Positions 14,518 to 16,523 of a DNA stretch of 16,523 bases are shown here, in pieces (the stretch's first letter is position 1; each line of letters starts with the position of its first letter). This DNA is from Sulfuricurvum sp. Lineage in GTDB: Bacteria; Campylobacterota; Campylobacteria; Campylobacterales; Sulfurimonadaceae. Made by a program: the position numbers and the translations under genes. The stretch covers positions 1-16,523 of the forward strand of contig JAUXSZ010000184.1 in assembly GCA_030679635.1 (NCBI GenBank), given 5' to 3'. The notes under the pieces were generated by a model, which saw nothing but the letters and a program-made list of their open reading frames with translations, did not search any database and was not told the DNA's origin.

Positions 14518-15261
14518 ATGGCAAAATACATAATTCTTGATACGGAAACAACAGGAACGGGTGAGTATGACCGTATTATACAACTCGGTTTTTTAGTCCT
14601 TAACGGCAAAGCCGTTGATGTGCACAATGATTTGTGCTCCACGGATATTCCTATCGCGTATCCGGCGATGGAAGTGCATGGAATTACCCCTGAAATGATT
14701 GAGGGGAAGCCGGTGTGTGTTGAGACGGTGGCTTTCAAAGCTCTTGATGAGCTCAATACACCGGATAATGTTCTTATTATCCATAACGCACCGTTTGATT
14801 TGGGGATGCTCTCCAAAGAAAATTTTACCTCCAAGATGCGTTTGATCGATACCCTTCGGTGTGCCAAACATCTTTTTGAAGAGGAAGAGGCGCATCGCCT
14901 CCAGTACTTCCGCTACCGCCTTGAACTGTACAAACAAGAAGAGGCTGAAGCATCCGCGTTGGGCATCGTCGTCAAGGCGCACGATGCGATCGGAGACGTT
15001 CTTGTCCTCAAATTGTTTTTGAGTGAACTGCGTAAAAAACTCTCAGAACGTTTCGGAAGTGTCAATCCGATTGATAAGATGGTTGAACTTACCCAAACTC
15101 CTGTTTTGTATACCCGTCCGTTGAAGTTTGGGAAATACAAGGGAAAAACGCTTGCGGAAATCGTTAATGCAGACAAAGGATACCTGACATGGATGTTGGG
15201 TAACATGGAGAGTCTGGATGAGGATATGCGCTACAGCATAGAAAAGGTACTGGCCTCTTAG
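14518..15261 (+). CDS. DnaQ-like DEDDh 3'-5' exonuclease
   Basis: 247 residues. The exonuclease domain (about 1-170) has all three motifs: ExoI with Asp8 and Glu10 in ILDTETTG, ExoII with Asp94 in IHNAPFDLGML, and ExoIII with His155 and Asp160 in HDAIGD, so it should be a two-metal DEDDh nuclease. The C-terminus (about 200-247) has LKFGKYKGKTLAEI and YLTWML, a small domain like the tail of exodeoxyribonuclease X. It could act in DNA repair or as an RNase T-like nuclease; the sequence does not decide. The ATG has AAGG directly against it, so initiation probably depends on coupling to the preceding gene, whose stop lies 2 bases upstream. It ends in a 4-base convergent overlap with tonB. Confidence 0.92.
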   Translation: MAKYIILDTETTGTGEYDRIIQLGFLVLNGKAVDVHNDLCSTDIPIAYPAMEVHGITPEMIEGKPVCVETVAFKALDELNTPDNVLIIHNAPFDLGMLSKENFTSKMRLIDTLRCAKHLFEEEEAHRLQYFRYRLELYKQEEAEASALGIVVKAHDAIGDVLVLKLFLSELRKKLSERFGSVNPIDKMVELTQTPVLYTRPLKFGKYKGKTLAEIVNADKGYLTWMLGNMESLDEDMRYSIEKVLAS

Positions 15262-15932
15262 CGGAGGATATAGCTTAAGGGGACGCTTAGGCTGATGCTT
15301 TTAGAGGGCTTTGGAAATTGCGGTGCGGTGTTTTTAATCAGCGCGCACGCATCCTCGTCGAGTATCTCGAATCCTGAACTTTGAACCACTTCAACATTTT
15401 CCACACTTCCATCACTTTTAAGGCGAAAGCTGACACGAACTTCCCCCTGCATCTTAAGACGCTGTGCATTTCTAGGATATTTGAGATTTTGTACTAACAA
15501 AGAGCGAATTTCTCCCAAATGGGCATCCAAAAATTCTTTTTGAACATTAACGGACGGTGTCGGCAATGGCGCAGCAGTGACGGAGGGAGCGGGTTTGTGA
15601 GTTTCAGTTGTTGTGCTTGGTGCCGAGGGTGCAACCGGAGAAGGGGTGCGCGGTACTGAGACAGACGGCTGGGCTCTGGCTGATATCAGGGGATTGGGTG
15701 CTGTTTGGACGTGGGGCACCGCTTTTAAAGGTTTTGATATCGTCTGTTGAAGCGGAACGGCTGTTTTGATGTGCGACGGTGCTATGGGTGTTGCCGGTGA
15801 GGAGAAAGTGTTAAGGGTGATCTTAATCGCCTTCTCAGGGAGTGGATCCGAATGTTTCGAAAGCCATACGTAGACACTGATGAGCACGAGGAAGTGGATG
15901 AGTAGTGAGTAAACAAGCGGGCGTATTAGCAT
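15258..15932 (-). CDS. tonB: TonB family energy transducer
   Basis: 224 residues. An N-terminal membrane anchor (about 5-24) keeps the Ser-x3-His pattern of TonB (Ser9 and His13), which contacts ExbB/ExbD. A Pro/Ala/Ser/Thr-rich spacer (about 43-128) crosses the periplasm; it lacks the Glu-Pro/Lys-Pro repeats of E. coli. The C-terminal domain (about 135-224) has YPRNAQRLKMQGEVRVSFRL, DGSVENVEVVQSSG and the final strand ISLSVPLSYILR, as expected for binding TonB boxes of outer-membrane receptors. No exbB, exbD or receptor gene is in the window. The ribosome site is weak (GAGAT about 9 bases upstream). It follows the GGDEF-like gene after 35 bases, so both probably share a transcript. Confidence 0.92.
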   Translation of the reverse strand: MLIRPLVYSLLIHFLVLISVYVWLSKHSDPLPEKAIKITLNTFSSPATPIAPSHIKTAVPLQQTISKPLKAVPHVQTAPNPLISARAQPSVSVPRTPSPVAPSAPSTTTETHKPAPSVTAAPLPTPSVNVQKEFLDAHLGEIRSLLVQNLKYPRNAQRLKMQGEVRVSFRLKSDGSVENVEVVQSSGFEILDEDACALIKNTAPQFPKPSKSISLSVPLSYILR

Positions 15933-15967
15933 GACGATATTATCTCGATTATTTATGGATGGGAGAA

Positions 15968-16417
15968 TTATACTTGTTGGTTGTGTTGGATTACTTGAGA
16001 GTGTTCCAATATTATACTGTTCATATTATGCTTAACAGCATGGGTTAGGAGTTCAAATAAGTTTTGTGTCATATTTAGGGTGCTGTCATAGTTGCTAACG
16101 GTGACAATACTTGCGAAAAGTGGCATAGCATAAAAAGTACTGTGATAATGGGTTAATAGATTATTGGCAGCTTTGATGCCGGATTCATCGTTGGTACAGT
16201 CAAAAATGATAGCGCACGTATTGCGATCAAAAGTAATAAAACGGTCAGTGGCGCGTATATGATTGGAAAAAAGAGCTAGATCGATATTTTCGGGAGAATG
16301 CCAAATGGTAATGGAATAGCTAATTTTGTAACGTTTAAATCGATAGTCGAAATCTTTGAGAGATTGCATCAGTTTTTGCTGGATAATAAAGCGCCGTTCA
16401 GTGGGGATATTAGGCAT
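15968..16417 (-). CDS. degenerate GGDEF-like protein of unknown function
   Basis: 149 residues from ATG 16417, chosen over an upstream TTG at 16438 because an AGCAGG ribosome site lies 9 bases ahead. No named family is certain. The central pattern resembles a diguanylate cyclase fold: LALFSNHIRATDRFITFDRN (47-66) followed by TCAIIFD (67-73) parallels the leucine/arginine helix, the DxxxR strand and the GGDEF hairpin, and ASIVTVSNYDS then LFELLTHAVKHN (120-131) parallels the later GI/Y-A helix. The GGDEF residues themselves are absent, so it would not make cyclic di-GMP. No membrane segment or sensor domain is seen. It lies between a further gene at the window edge and tonB, on the same strand. 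Confidence 0.8.
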   Translation of the reverse strand: MPNIPTERRFIIQQKLMQSLKDFDYRFKRYKISYSITIWHSPENIDLALFSNHIRATDRFITFDRNTCAIIFDCTNDESGIKAANNLLTHYHSTFYAMPLFASIVTVSNYDSTLNMTQNLFELLTHAVKHNMNSIILEHSQVIQHNQQV

Positions 16418-16421
16418 TGCG

Positions 16422-16523
16422 TTAAACCTGCTTTTCAATTTTGTTGAACTCTAGCATAATGTGTGCCATTGTGATTAAAACGTTAAAATAACGCTTTAAC
16501 CATTTTTGATGACTTGAGAACTT
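16422..16523 (-). CDS. C-terminal fragment of an unidentified gene (cut by window edge)
   Basis: On the minus strand one frame is open from the window edge at 16523 for 33 codons to a TAA at 16424-16422, encoding a basic, amphipathic tail (KWLKRYFNVLITMAHIML, then EFNKIEKQV). Its stop lies 4 bases before the ATG of the GGDEF-like gene, a spacing typical of an operon. The stretch is too short to assign. A second frame is open for only eight codons, so this frame is favoured, but chance openness cannot be excluded. Confidence 0.5.
   Translation of the reverse strand, partial: KFSSHQKWLKRYFNVLITMAHIMLEFNKIEKQV

Noticed and set aside
14202..14551. Basic or hydrophobic open frames overlapping the acidic gene
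   Set aside because: They arise from the repeated GAT/GAA/GAC codons of the acidic tail read in other frames. The acidic frame alone has a promoter, a ribosome site and a downstream partner gene.
16481..16493. CGTTA-AAA-TAACG palindrome, with a TATGCT at 16458-16453 on the minus strand, as an operator and promoter for the GGDEF-like gene
   Set aside because: Both lie inside the open frame of the gene fragment at the right edge, which ends 4 bases before the GGDEF-like start. Both motifs are short and imperfect.

Overview
The window looks like core chromosome of a mesophilic member of the Campylobacterota (Epsilonproteobacteria), most like Sulfuricurvum or Sulfurimonas. I judge this from protein style (PurD with CGGKG and GDPECE, a c subunit of ATP synthase encoded apart from the other subunits, HemD directly behind guaA), from moderate G+C, and from promoters that show a clear TATAAT -10 box but no convincing -35 box. 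I see no mobile element, CRISPR array or sign of recent transfer.

Layout. At the left edge a SAM-dependent methyltransferase runs off the window on the minus strand (1-320) and diverges from a small DUF167/YggU protein (361-669). That protein converges, with a 4-base overlap of stop codons, on a SulP anion transporter (666-2330, minus). The transporter diverges from a long plus-strand block: guaA, hemD, a structured RNA that I read as 6S RNA (about 4730-4919), purD, an RDD membrane protein, lptD, a long MlaD-like MCE protein and pnp (2495-12465). A stand-alone atpE with its own promoter and terminator follows, then tRNA-Leu(GAG), an exported two-domain rhodanese, and a two-gene unit of a very acidic small protein and a DEDDh 3'-5' exonuclease. 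The exonuclease converges, again with a 4-base overlap, on a minus-strand unit of tonB, a degenerate GGDEF-like protein and the last codons of a further gene at the right edge.

How the genes relate. guaA and purD serve purine synthesis, and 6S RNA is a global regulator of RNA polymerase. lptD and the MCE gene are both outer-membrane lipid transport genes and sit 9 bases apart (9 nt from lptD stop to the preferred mlaD start). pnp, tRNA-Leu, atpE and the exonuclease are housekeeping.

The most interesting item is the MCE protein. After its N-terminal membrane anchor, single MCE domain and helical stretch it carries about 170 residues of alternating, aromatic-rich beta-strand sequence that looks like an outer-membrane beta-domain. 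One polypeptide could therefore link the inner and outer membranes as a lipid bridge. The next most interesting items are the 6S-type RNA before purD and the degenerate GGDEF-like protein ahead of tonB.
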